NCBI RefSeq assembly: GCF_015277775.1
Contig: NZ_CP063849.1
Location: forward strand, 3,224,001-3,288,000
Origin: Paludibaculum fermentans
GTDB lineage: Bacteria; Acidobacteriota; Terriglobia; Bryobacterales; Bryobacteraceae
DNA length: 64,000 nt
Reading direction: 5' to 3'
This document shows positions 43,760-52,459 of the stretch, piece by piece; within the stretch, counting starts at the first letter, position 1; each line of letters opens with the position of its first letter. Under the pieces are notes generated by a model. That model did no database searches and was not told where the DNA came from. It saw only the letters and a list, made by a program, of their open reading frames with translations. Made by a program: the position numbers and the translations under genes.

Positions 43760-45409
43760 TCAGTGCCGGTGCGGCCCATGGGCCTCCAACCCGGCCGGGA
43801 TTCCTTCCTGTCCGGTCAGCAACCGGAAGTTCTCAATGAACCGGGAGGCCAGTGTGTCGTACTTCCGCTGGTACTCCTCGCGGCTGGGCCAGGTGTTTGC
43901 AGGATCCAGGATTGAGTCCGGAACGCCTTCGCAGCGCTTCGGAACCTGCAGCCCGAACACCTCGTCCCGCCAGTACTCCACCTGATCTAGCGCCCCGCCC
44001 AACGCCGCATTGAGCAGCGCGCGGGTGTACCGGATGCTGATGCGCTTCCCTACCCCAAACGGCCCACCAGTCCAGCCCGTATTGACAAGCCATACCTGGA
44101 CCCCGTGCGACAGCAGCTTCGCTTTCAGCATCATGGCGTACTTATATGGGTGGTGCACCATGAACGGAGCGCCGAAGCAGGCGCTGAACGTGATCTCCGG
44201 TTCCGTGCCTAAACCGATCTCCGTCCCGGCGATCTTGCTCGTGTATCCGCTCATGAAGTGGTAGACCGCCTGATCAGGTGTTAACCGGGCAATTGGCGGC
44301 AATACACCTGAGGCGTCGCATGTCAGGAACACCACGTTGCGGGGATGGCCAGCCCGCTTCTCCGGCAACGCGTTGTCGATGTACCGCAGCGGGTACGCAG
44401 CGCGGGTGTTCTCGGTCAATCGGTCGTCATTCAAGTCGAGCCTGCGCGTCCGGGGATCGAATACGACATTTTCCAGAATCGTACCGAAGCGCCGCGTACA
44501 GGCATGAATCTGCGGTTCAGCCGACTCCGACAAACGGATGACCTTGGCATAACAGCCGTCTTCGAAGTTGAACACACCGTCATCCGACCAGCCGTGTTCG
44601 TCATCGCCAATCAGCCTGCGCCCCGGATCGGCCGAAAGGGTCGTTTTACCCGTCCCCGAAAGACCAAAGAAGATGGCGGAGTCGCCCCCGCCGCCAACAT
44701 TGGCCGAACAGTGCATCGGCAAAACCCCATCCAGGGGCAATAAGGCGTTCAATACCGTGAAGACTGTCTTCTTGATCTCCCCGCCATAACACGTGCCTCC
44801 AATGATCGCCAGGCGGGCCGCCAGATTCAGCACGATAAAGGTCTCGGTCCTGGTTGAGTCAATCAATGGGCTGGCGTTGAAGCCCGGCGCGGCGATCACC
44901 GTGAACTCCGGAATGTGGCTCCGGTAGCCCTCCAGGTTCTCCGGCTTCAGAAACATGGTTCGTGCGAACAGGCTGTGCCAGGCGGTCTCGGTAATGATTC
45001 GCACCGGCAGGCGGTAAGCCGGATCCGCGCCGCCGAAGCAGTCCTGCACAAACACGTCGCGCCCCTGCAGGTAAGCCTGGATGCGCGCCAGCAGCGAATG
45101 GAAGCTTTCCGGCGGAAACGGACGGTTGTGCTGGCCCCACCAGATGTAGTCCTCCGACGAGGCTTCGCGGACTACGAACTTGTCCGCGGCCGCCCGCGCG
45201 GTGTGTTTACCGGTATGCACCACCAGCGGACCTTCGTGGCACAGGAAGCCTTCTCCGCGGACGATCGATTCCTCATAGAGTGCCGGTTCGGTCAGATTCC
45301 AATAGACCCGGTTCAACCCGGTAAGACCATGGTTCTGAAGACCATAGGCGCTCGCGGCGGCTCCGGCTTGAGGCGCCGCGGGCGTAGGAGTGTCGGGATA
45401 TCGGCTCAT
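43760..45409 (-). CDS. pckA: Phosphoenolpyruvate carboxykinase (ATP)
   Basis: A 549-residue ATP-type PEP carboxykinase, which makes PEP and CO2 from oxaloacetate and ATP and so commits carbon to gluconeogenesis. The kinase-1a motif FGLSGTGKTTLSAD with the phosphate-binding lysine, the kinase-2 segment LIGDDEHGW and the GVFNFEDGCYAK stretch are intact, and the size is right for the ATP type. The ATG follows AGGAGAACGCC; longer in-frame starts would run into the neighbour. The start is 10 bp after the stop of the upstream aminotransferase gene, whose stop overlaps the ribosome site, so the two are translationally coupled. The C-terminal end meets the SPOR gene stop. Confidence 0.95.
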   Translation of the reverse strand: MSRYPDTPTPAAPQAGAAASAYGLQNHGLTGLNRVYWNLTEPALYEESIVRGEGFLCHEGPLVVHTGKHTARAAADKFVVREASSEDYIWWGQHNRPFPPESFHSLLARIQAYLQGRDVFVQDCFGGADPAYRLPVRIITETAWHSLFARTMFLKPENLEGYRSHIPEFTVIAAPGFNASPLIDSTRTETFIVLNLAARLAIIGGTCYGGEIKKTVFTVLNALLPLDGVLPMHCSANVGGGGDSAIFFGLSGTGKTTLSADPGRRLIGDDEHGWSDDGVFNFEDGCYAKVIRLSESAEPQIHACTRRFGTILENVVFDPRTRRLDLNDDRLTENTRAAYPLRYIDNALPEKRAGHPRNVVFLTCDASGVLPPIARLTPDQAVYHFMSGYTSKIAGTEIGLGTEPEITFSACFGAPFMVHHPYKYAMMLKAKLLSHGVQVWLVNTGWTGGPFGVGKRISIRYTRALLNAALGGALDQVEYWRDEVFGLQVPKRCEGVPDSILDPANTWPSREEYQRKYDTLASRFIENFRLLTGQEGIPAGLEAHGPHRH

Positions 45410-45419
45410 GGCGTTCTCC

Positions 45420-46637
45420 TTACATCCAGTCGCGCACCAGCCGGCGGTCGCCGAGGTACAGTTCATTGGGAGCAGTGGGGTCCAGAGCCCACCGGATCCG
45501 CTCCACCCCCTGCGTGATCTCCTTGGCGGTCCCGCAGAAGCTCAACCGCAGGTGCCCCTCCATCCCAAACTCGCGGCCCGGCACGGTCACAACCCGGACC
45601 TTTTGGAGCAGAAACTCCGACAGCTTCTGGGTGTTCTTCTCGTAGTTGCTGAAGTCCGGGAAGCAATAGAACGCCCCATCCGGCCGTGTCACATGGACAC
45701 CGGGGAACGCATTCAACTGGTCCATCAGGATGTTGCGGTTGTTCTCCAGGGTCAGCCGGAGGGCTTCGATGGAGTTCTGGATCCCGTTGAGAGCGCCAAC
45801 CGCCGCCCATTGGGAAGGAGTAGCCGGTCCGGAAGTCTGTTGCGACTGGATGGTCGCCATGGCCTGCACCAACTCCCGGCTGCCGACCGCCCAACCGATC
45901 CGGAAGCCGGTCATGGCATACATCTTGGAGACACAGTTGATCACCAGCAGCTTCGACTGCTCCAGGTCTTCAGTGGAGAAGTCGTAGCAGTTGATGGGCG
46001 CCCGGCCATCGAACACCAGCCGGTTGTAGGTGTCGTCCATGATCAGGTACAACGACTTACGAGCGGCAAGCTCCACCACCTGGCCGATGAAATCGCGGCT
46101 GTACATCACGCCCGACGGGTTATTTGGACTATTGAGAATGATGGCTTTGGTATAGCTGCCCACCGCGTCTTCGATCTCGCGCAGGGTGGGGTAGAAACTG
46201 CCGTCCTCCGGAACGATGGGCACCGGCACGCCGCCGGCGAGCTTCACCATTTCCGGGTAGCTCACCCAGTAAGGCGCCGGAAAGATGACTTCATCCTTCG
46301 GATCCAGGATGGCGATCAGGGCGGCCATGATGGCCTGCTTGGCGCCGCACGAGGCGACCACGTTTTCCGGCCGTACCTGCCGGCCGTAGTGCTCCTCGGT
46401 GTAGCGGATGATCGCCTTCTTCAGGGCAGGGATTCCATCCGGAGGGGTATATTTAATGTCCCCGGAGTTGAGCACCCCCGTGCAGGCGATGATCGCGTCG
46501 ATGGGCGTCTTGCTTTTCGGTTCTCCGCCACCCAAATGGATCACCGGCTCGCCCTTCTCCCGAAGCAGCGCGGCGGTCTGGTTCAACTTGAGCGTGACGG
46601 ACTCGTGAATCGAGCGGGCCATCTGGCTGAGGCTCAT
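45420..46637 (-). CDS. Class I/II PLP-dependent aminotransferase (aspartate aminotransferase-like)
   Basis: A 405-residue fold-type-I aminotransferase. It opens with the N-terminal 'SIHESVTLKLNQTAALLREKGEPVIHLGGGEP' pattern, and TPPDGIPALKKAI follows. The substrate and cofactor residues NSPNNPSG and DDTYNRLVF are present. The PLP lysine is in NCVSKMYAMTGFRIG, and the final Arg that holds the alpha-carboxylate is in GHLRLSFCG. This places it in the subgroup with aspartate aminotransferases. It would convert aspartate and 2-oxoglutarate to oxaloacetate and glutamate, and the oxaloacetate feeds the PEP carboxykinase gene just downstream. It is co-transcribed with pckA. Confidence 0.9.
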   Translation of the reverse strand: MSLSQMARSIHESVTLKLNQTAALLREKGEPVIHLGGGEPKSKTPIDAIIACTGVLNSGDIKYTPPDGIPALKKAIIRYTEEHYGRQVRPENVVASCGAKQAIMAALIAILDPKDEVIFPAPYWVSYPEMVKLAGGVPVPIVPEDGSFYPTLREIEDAVGSYTKAIILNSPNNPSGVMYSRDFIGQVVELAARKSLYLIMDDTYNRLVFDGRAPINCYDFSTEDLEQSKLLVINCVSKMYAMTGFRIGWAVGSRELVQAMATIQSQQTSGPATPSQWAAVGALNGIQNSIEALRLTLENNRNILMDQLNAFPGVHVTRPDGAFYCFPDFSNYEKNTQKLSEFLLQKVRVVTVPGREFGMEGHLRLSFCGTAKEITQGVERIRWALDPTAPNELYLGDRRLVRDWM

Positions 46638-46777
46638 CGTTCCTCTCCCGCCCAGAGATTTCCCGTTGAGCCCTCTGACTCGTCCCGCCCGCCAAGATTT
46701 GGCTGGCGGAGATTAGGGATATCATGACCGCGCCCCCGCTTGGGACGCAAGCGAAATCGCAGCCGGAACCGGCGAAG

Positions 46778-47557
46778 CTACCACATGTGGTAGTAGCCGT
46801 CTTCACTGCCGACTTTGACGTCTACCCCGAACAGGGCGCTGAGCGAGTCCGCCCGCAGGCCCTGTTCCTTCGATCCGTCCGAGTGCATCCGGCCTTCGCG
46901 CAGCGTGATCACGCGGCCGATCTCCGGGATGATGTCGGGCAGATGGTGGGTCACCAGAATCACCGTCACGCCCCCTTCAGCCAGCTTCCGCATGGAGTCC
47001 CGCACCTCGCGCTGGGCGCGAACATCCAGGCTGTTGGTGGGCTCATCCAGGATCAGGGCTTTGGGTCCGTGGACGAGCGCCCGCGCAAAGACGGCCCGCC
47101 GCTGTTCACCGCTGGACATCTCAGTGAGCTTGCGCTCGGCCAGATGCTCAATATCGAAGAAAGCCAGGGCTTTGCGGGCTTCCTCCTCCATGCGGGGCGT
47201 CACTTCGTGATTGGGCCAGATGCCGATGCTGCCGAAGAACCCGCTGAGCGCCGTCTCCATGGCCGAGTAAGGTTTGACGCAAGTCTCCACCAGGTCGTTG
47301 GTCACGATCCCCAGCAGGCTGCGCAACTCGAACAAGTGCCAGACCTCTTTGCCCCAGATCCGCAGGCGGCAGACCGGCGGAGCGTAGCGCGGGTAGCACT
47401 CGCGGGTGATGGCCTTGATCAGCGTGGATTTGCCGCTGCCGTTCGGGCCCAGGATGGCGGTGTGCTCCCCGGTTTCGATGGAGAAAGTCACTTCCCGCAA
47501 TGCCGGGTACCCCTCGCGGTGGATGGTGACGTTCTCGAATTCGATCAGTTTGGGCAT
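46778..47557 (-). CDS. ABC-type ATPase without an adjacent permease
   Basis: A 259-residue ATPase with all motifs intact: Walker A GPNGSGKST near residues 36-44, a Q-loop replaced by a longer WHLFELRSLLGIVTNDLVE segment, the signature as LTEMSSGEQRR near 143, Walker B ALILDEPTNSLD and the switch His in LVTHHLPDI. The SSGEQRR signature and a WPNHEVTPRMEEEA insertion resemble the ModF/PhnL-like or iron/molybdate-related single-ATPase subgroup. No permease or binding protein is encoded nearby. It may serve a transporter encoded elsewhere or act on a cytoplasmic target. It is divergent from the glycosyltransferase gene. Confidence 0.82.
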   Translation of the reverse strand: MPKLIEFENVTIHREGYPALREVTFSIETGEHTAILGPNGSGKSTLIKAITRECYPRYAPPVCRLRIWGKEVWHLFELRSLLGIVTNDLVETCVKPYSAMETALSGFFGSIGIWPNHEVTPRMEEEARKALAFFDIEHLAERKLTEMSSGEQRRAVFARALVHGPKALILDEPTNSLDVRAQREVRDSMRKLAEGGVTVILVTHHLPDIIPEIGRVITLREGRMHSDGSKEQGLRADSLSALFGVDVKVGSEDGYYHMW

Positions 47558-47612
47558 GAACCCGTCATTTTAGCGGACCCCTTTGGCAGCCGTGAAATGC
47601 TAGCCTCAAGGT

Positions 47613-49061
47613 TTGAAGCGCGTCCTTCCGATCGTAGTCATTCTCCTCCTGCAGGCCGTTTTGCTATTCGCAAACCTGGACCTGCTGCCCATCTGGACCG
47701 ATGAGCTGTTCACGTTCAGCACCGTGCCGCATCCGCTGAACGAGATCGTCCCCATCCTGCAGAAGGACATCCACCCGCCGCTCTACTACTTCCTGCTGCA
47801 CGGGTGGCCCTGGCACTCGCTGGCCGGGATGCGCGCGTTCTCCGGCGTCTGGACGCTGATCGCCACCTTCCTGCTGGACCTGCTCTGGACCCGGCGCTGG
47901 CGGCCATCGCGCCGCTGGCTGGCGCTGGGCATTTTCGCGTTTTCGCCTTGCGTTCTACTGTATGGCCGGATGGCCCGGTCATACTCCATGCAGACCGCGC
48001 TGATGATCGCCGCGGTCTACTTCGTCTGGCGCTGGATCCGGACCAAAGACGGCTATTGGCCGGCCCTAGTCTCCGTCTTGCTGCTGCTCTACACCCACTA
48101 CGTGCCGGGCTTCGCGGTGCTGGCCGCCTGCTCGCTGCCTGCCTTGGCCTTCCTCGGCTTCCGCCGGACCGCGCTGCTGATGGTAGGCGCTTTGGTGGGC
48201 TACCTGCCGTGGCTGTTCAAGTTCGCCGATGCCCTGAGCCGCTGGGGCCAGGCGGCGGGTTTCTCGTCGCGTTACACGCTGACGGGCTCGTCGTGGCTGG
48301 AGCAGCCTATCAAGATCGGCTTCGGCGTGGTGTCCCTGACCATCGGCGAGAGCTTCCCCTTCGTGGCATTACTGCTGGTCCCGCTGGTGCTATGGCTCGC
48401 CAGGCGCGGCTCCAGGATCAGCCCCAAACCGCTGGTCGTCTTCCTGTCGGCGCTCACGATTGTGGGCTACCTGGGGGTCTCGCGCTGGGTGAGCTATCCG
48501 TTCATTCCGGCGCGGCTGCTCTGGCTGATCCCCTTTCTCGCCATGGCCGTGGCAATTGGATTGACCCCCATCGGCCGGGTGCGCTGGTGGGCGGCGGCGC
48601 TGCTGCTGGTCACCACGGCGGTGTCGATCACCTTCTACTTCACCCGGCAGAACTACCTGAACCCGGGCTACGCGGCACCGCTGCGGGAGATCGCCGAACG
48701 GCTGAACCAACAGGCGACGCCAGCCGACCTGATCCTGATCGATGCCTTCAATACCGACGGAGTCGCGCTGCAGCACTACCTGTCGGGCCGCACTCCCTCG
48801 GTCGTGCTGACCCATGAGGGACAGCCGGAAGCCGACCGCCTGCTGCCGGCGGCGCAGACGGTCTGGGTGGTCCGCAACCAGCGCGACATTTCGCCGGACC
48901 ACGTGACCACCAACCGCGAGAATGCGGCCTGCTCGACCCGCCATCGGGAAGTGAGCCTCTATGAACCCTACGCCGAGTGGCAGCAGGTGCTGCTGCAGCG
49001 GTTCATGAAGCCCGCGCCCACGCACTTCTACCAGTTGACCACCTGCGCACCGGCGCACTAA
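47613..49061 (+). CDS. Membrane glycosyltransferase (GT39/ArnT-like)
   Basis: A 482-residue multispanning protein with ~10 membrane helices. It begins with span 1 (VVILLLQAVLLFANLDLL), followed by the loop IWTDELFTFSTVPHP, whose Asp-Glu pair is the catalytic signature of GT39/GT83 (lipid-linked sugar transferases). A final ~90-residue soluble part (about 390-482) lies outside the membrane. It probably transfers sugar from a polyprenyl donor to a lipid, polymer or protein at the periplasmic face. The TTG at 47613 is the only possible start, because an in-frame stop lies 10 bases upstream. It is divergent from the ABC ATPase by 55 bp. Confidence 0.85.
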   Translation: MKRVLPIVVILLLQAVLLFANLDLLPIWTDELFTFSTVPHPLNEIVPILQKDIHPPLYYFLLHGWPWHSLAGMRAFSGVWTLIATFLLDLLWTRRWRPSRRWLALGIFAFSPCVLLYGRMARSYSMQTALMIAAVYFVWRWIRTKDGYWPALVSVLLLLYTHYVPGFAVLAACSLPALAFLGFRRTALLMVGALVGYLPWLFKFADALSRWGQAAGFSSRYTLTGSSWLEQPIKIGFGVVSLTIGESFPFVALLLVPLVLWLARRGSRISPKPLVVFLSALTIVGYLGVSRWVSYPFIPARLLWLIPFLAMAVAIGLTPIGRVRWWAAALLLVTTAVSITFYFTRQNYLNPGYAAPLREIAERLNQQATPADLILIDAFNTDGVALQHYLSGRTPSVVLTHEGQPEADRLLPAAQTVWVVRNQRDISPDHVTTNRENAACSTRHREVSLYEPYAEWQQVLLQRFMKPAPTHFYQLTTCAPAH

Positions 49062-49068
49062 GGCCCGG

Positions 49069-51792
49069 TTAGCGGATCTCCTCCAGCCGCCGCCGGTCAT
49101 AGTGGGACGATGCGCCATGCTTGGGCCACTCGGCCCAGAGCTGGCGAGCCTTTTTGGTATATGAGGAATCGAACCACGCGGCGGACTCGTAAAGCAGGCT
49201 GAGGTGGTGGATCATCTCCAGGCTGTCGGAGTGGTCGAGCAGGTACTTCTCCACGCGGTCCAGTGCCTGCTGGGTGAGTCGGCGCGCCTCGTCCGGCTGT
49301 GCCTGCCGGAAGATCGCGGCCAATTCCCGGCGCGCCTCGGCGCCGATGAGCTCATAACCCGCGCTGGGTGTATCGACCCCCTCCAGGTCCGCGGTGACGG
49401 TCTTGAGGATCGCCGCGGACTCCGAAGTATTGCGGGTGGCGGCGAGGGCTACGCCGAGGTCTGTCCTGTACCGCAGGACGTGCCGCAGATAGACACGGTC
49501 GGCCGGTGAGGTGGAGAGCACGTCGCCCGCCAGGGCCACGGCGCGGCGGAGATGCCTGACCGCCATGGCAGGCTGCGTGCCACGGAGTACGCGTCCATAT
49601 TGAGCGGCCGTGTAGGCGAGATCGAGCTTGGCGGTGCGGTTGGCGGGATCGGCCTGCTCCAGATGCTCGGCGATGGTCAGGGCGGCGCCAGTGTGCTCGA
49701 TTGCGTCGGAGCTGAGGCGCAGATTGGGGATGAGCGGGTCGCCCAGCAGCGCTCCCAGCGAGAGGTGCGCCGCCATCAAGCTACGGCGTTCGGTCTGCCC
49801 GGCCTTGGGTGTCCTGGCCATCGCCGCGAAGCCGTCAAACGAGGTCCGGTACAGTTTCAAGGCAGTGTCCAGGTCGCCGCGCATGACCTTGGCGTCGGCG
49901 AGGCGCTGGGTGACGAGCGCGACGCCACGGTCAGACCGGGTTCCAGGAGCCAACTGCCGCACCTTCTCATAGATGGGCAATGCCTGGGTGTAGCGTTGTT
50001 CGGCGAGGGTGGCCCGGTTGGAGTCGGCATAGCGCTCGCCCAGTTCGCGATAGAGGGACGCGAGGGTGCGCAGGTTGTCGAGCTCGGGCCGCGCCTGCAC
50101 CAGGGTTTCCGCGAGAGCGGTGGAGTCCGTGAGGCGCTGCTCATACTTGGCGTCTCCATCCTTCTTGTGGAGGCGGTGCTCCAGCAGGCCGAGCATCCGT
50201 TCGGCCTCGATGATCTGCTTCAACAGGCTGGGGTCGCGCACCCCGGCGGCGAAGAGGCCGCGCCCAATCTCGACGGACTTCTGGTAGCTCTTGAGGGCAT
50301 CCTCGCTGCGCCCGAGGCTGGCGGCGCGAGGCCCGCCCTGGACGTCACCCAGCTTGCGGTAAGCGGCCGCCAGTTCTGCCCGCAGTTCCATGTCGTTGCC
50401 GGCCTCGGAGGCGAGGCTGTCCAGGTACTCGCTGGCGGTCTTGACCAGCGACTCGCGGGCCGGCGTGGAGCCTTCGAGGTTGCGGATCTGCTCATCGAAG
50501 TCGAGCAGGAAGCGGTTGGCGAGCTGGCGCACCTGGCGGAAGCGCATCTCAGCGCGGCGTGCCTGCTGGCGCGCCACGGAGGCCTGCCACGAGGTGACTC
50601 CGGCAGCGCCGGCAAGCGTGATGACGAAGAGGGCCGCGGCCGCACTGGCGACCCGGTGGCGCCGCAGGAACTTGCGGGCGCGGTAGGCACGCGAATCGCG
50701 CCGGGCCTGGATGGGCAACCCCGTGAGGAAGCGGCGGATGTCGTCGGCGAGGTGCTCCACCGAACCGTACCGGCGTGCCGGATCCTTGTGCATGGCCTCG
50801 AGAACGATGACATCAAGCTCGGGGTCGATCTGGTGAAAGGTGCCGGTGCGGGCGGCGGCCGCACTGGGGCGCTCCGTCTCCGTCTCACATACGGCGCGGT
50901 CGATCTCGAGCGGCGTGTAGTCCTTGAGCCGGTGGGGCTTGACGCCGCTGAGCATCTCGTAGAGCACGACGCCGAGGGAGTAGACGTCGGAGGCCGTGGT
51001 GACCGGTTCGCCGCGCACCTGCTCGGGGCTGGCATAGTCGGGCGTGAGCAGGCGCATGCCGGTGGAGGTGTGCATGATCGCCTCGTTCAGCGCGCCCGGC
51101 TCCAGCAATTTAGCGATACCGAAGTCGAGCAGTTTGGGCTCGCCGGCGGCGGTGACGAGGATGTTGCTGGGCTTCAGGTCGCGATGGATGACGAGGAAGC
51201 GGTGGGCGTACTGGACGGCAGCCGCGATCTTGAGGAAGAGCTGGAGGCGGGCGCGAATGCCGAGGGCGTGCTGCTCGATGTAGCTGGTCACCGGCAGGCC
51301 TTCGACATACTCCATGACGATGTAAGGCATGCCGTCCCCGGTCTCACCGCCATCGAGAAGGCGCGCGATGTTCTGGTGCTCCAGCGAGGCGAGGATCTGG
51401 CGCTCGTGGCGGAAGCGTTCGTGGATGAAGTCGCCGTAGCCGGAGAAGCGCGCCAGCTTGATGGCGACCCGCTTGTGGTACTGCTGGTCGGCTCGTTCAG
51501 CCAGATAGACGGCGCCCATGCCTCCGCGCCCGATCTCCTTGAGGATGCGGTAGGCGCCTACGGTGCGCGGCGCGGACTCAGTTCCGGCCGCAGCCATGGA
51601 CGAGGCAGCACGTCCGATGGCGCTTTCGACGAAGGTGCCCGAGCCTTCGTCGGCTTCCAGCAGGGATTCGACTTCAGAGCGCAGGGCGATGTCGCCGCCG
51701 CAGGCGCCGGCAAGAAAGGCGCCGCGTTCGGCTGGAGGCAGGGCGGCGGCCTCGAAGAAGAGATCCTGTATTCGTTCCCAGCGGTCGTCCAT
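49069..51792 (-). CDS. Transmembrane Ser/Thr protein kinase with TPR-like repeats
   Basis: A 907-residue eukaryotic-type kinase. The N-terminal ~70 residues (DRWERIQDLFFEAAALPPAERGAFLAGACGGD) are the usual leader of Acidobacteriota kinases. The catalytic domain runs about 85-360, with the ATP lysine Lys112, HRDLKPSN with Asp205, and the DFG Asp223. A single membrane span lies at about 384-405, followed by a ~500-residue C-terminal TPR-like helical region. The ATP site and catalytic residues are complete, so the kinase should be active. The start chosen (51792) matches the conserved leader. Only 18 bp separate it from the divergent sigma-factor gene at 51811, which suggests a joint regulatory unit. 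It probably senses an external signal. Confidence 0.9.
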   Translation of the reverse strand: MDDRWERIQDLFFEAAALPPAERGAFLAGACGGDIALRSEVESLLEADEGSGTFVESAIGRAASSMAAAGTESAPRTVGAYRILKEIGRGGMGAVYLAERADQQYHKRVAIKLARFSGYGDFIHERFRHERQILASLEHQNIARLLDGGETGDGMPYIVMEYVEGLPVTSYIEQHALGIRARLQLFLKIAAAVQYAHRFLVIHRDLKPSNILVTAAGEPKLLDFGIAKLLEPGALNEAIMHTSTGMRLLTPDYASPEQVRGEPVTTASDVYSLGVVLYEMLSGVKPHRLKDYTPLEIDRAVCETETERPSAAAARTGTFHQIDPELDVIVLEAMHKDPARRYGSVEHLADDIRRFLTGLPIQARRDSRAYRARKFLRRHRVASAAAALFVITLAGAAGVTSWQASVARQQARRAEMRFRQVRQLANRFLLDFDEQIRNLEGSTPARESLVKTASEYLDSLASEAGNDMELRAELAAAYRKLGDVQGGPRAASLGRSEDALKSYQKSVEIGRGLFAAGVRDPSLLKQIIEAERMLGLLEHRLHKKDGDAKYEQRLTDSTALAETLVQARPELDNLRTLASLYRELGERYADSNRATLAEQRYTQALPIYEKVRQLAPGTRSDRGVALVTQRLADAKVMRGDLDTALKLYRTSFDGFAAMARTPKAGQTERRSLMAAHLSLGALLGDPLIPNLRLSSDAIEHTGAALTIAEHLEQADPANRTAKLDLAYTAAQYGRVLRGTQPAMAVRHLRRAVALAGDVLSTSPADRVYLRHVLRYRTDLGVALAATRNTSESAAILKTVTADLEGVDTPSAGYELIGAEARRELAAIFRQAQPDEARRLTQQALDRVEKYLLDHSDSLEMIHHLSLLYESAAWFDSSYTKKARQLWAEWPKHGASSHYDRRRLEEIR

Positions 51793-51810
51793 CTGAGCTA
51801 TTGATATATC

Positions 51811-52455
51811 ATGTCCGGAAATACGGAGCACTCTGGGGCGGATGTCACGCAACTGTTGGCGGCCTGGCAGATTGGGGACTCCAGCGCCCTGGAGGCCTTA
51901 ACACCGCTGGTGTTTGATGAGCTGAGAAAGCTGGCTGCCTCGTACATGCGCCGAGAGAGGCCGGGGCACACGCTGCAGGCGACGGCTCTGGTCAATGAGG
52001 CGTATCTGAAGCTGGCGGGCATCGAGAACAAAGACTGGCGCAGCCGGGCCCATTTCTTCGCAATCGCGGCCCATATCATGAGGCAACTCCTGATGGAACA
52101 TGCGCGGGGACGGAACGCCCAGAAGCGGGGCGGCGGACTGGCTCCGGTGCAGTTGGACGAAGCCCTGCTGGTAGGCGTGCAGCGCGACGAGGACCTGCTG
52201 CACCTGGACGACGGGTTGACCGCGCTGGCGGCCCAGGATGAACGGAAGAGCCGGATCATCGAGATGCGCTACTTCGGCGGGCTGGAGGTGGCGGAGATCG
52301 CGGAGGTGACCGGCGTGTCGGTGGCCACCGTGGGACGGGAACTGCGGATCGGGTTGGCGTGGCTGCATCGCTATTTGAAAGACGGGACCGGCCGGACGGC
52401 GGATGACGGCCGGACGTCAGGTGACGCCCGGCCGTCAAGTGGATCGTCAACTTGA
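51811..52455 (+). CDS. ECF39/TIGR02999-type sigma factor
   Basis: A 214-residue sigma factor of the ECF39-like group often linked to Ser/Thr kinases in Acidobacteriota and Planctomycetes. Region 2 has LTPLVFDELRKLAASYMRRERPGHTLQATALVNEAYLKL. Region 4 has RIIEMRYFGGLEVAEIAEVTGVSVATVGRELR. The C-terminal tail (about 190-214) is Gly/Asp/Arg/Ser-rich and is encoded by short GC-rich repeats (GACGGCCGGACG-like). The linkage to the divergent kinase suggests that phosphorylation controls it, as in related systems. There is no good ribosome site before the ATG, so it may be leaderless or the start may differ by a few codons. Confidence 0.88.
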   Translation: MSGNTEHSGADVTQLLAAWQIGDSSALEALTPLVFDELRKLAASYMRRERPGHTLQATALVNEAYLKLAGIENKDWRSRAHFFAIAAHIMRQLLMEHARGRNAQKRGGGLAPVQLDEALLVGVQRDEDLLHLDDGLTALAAQDERKSRIIEMRYFGGLEVAEIAEVTGVSVATVGRELRIGLAWLHRYLKDGTGRTADDGRTSGDARPSSGSST

Positions 52456-52459
52456 GTGG

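Noticed and set aside
49552-51804. 750-codon rightward frame opposite the protein kinase
   Set aside because: It has no family motif and mirrors the kinase gene, whose catalytic motifs are clear.
52379-52450. GC-rich short repeats at the end of the ECF sigma gene, first seen as a possible terminator
   Set aside because: They are in frame and encode the Gly/Asp/Arg/Ser-rich tail; there is no T-run behind them.
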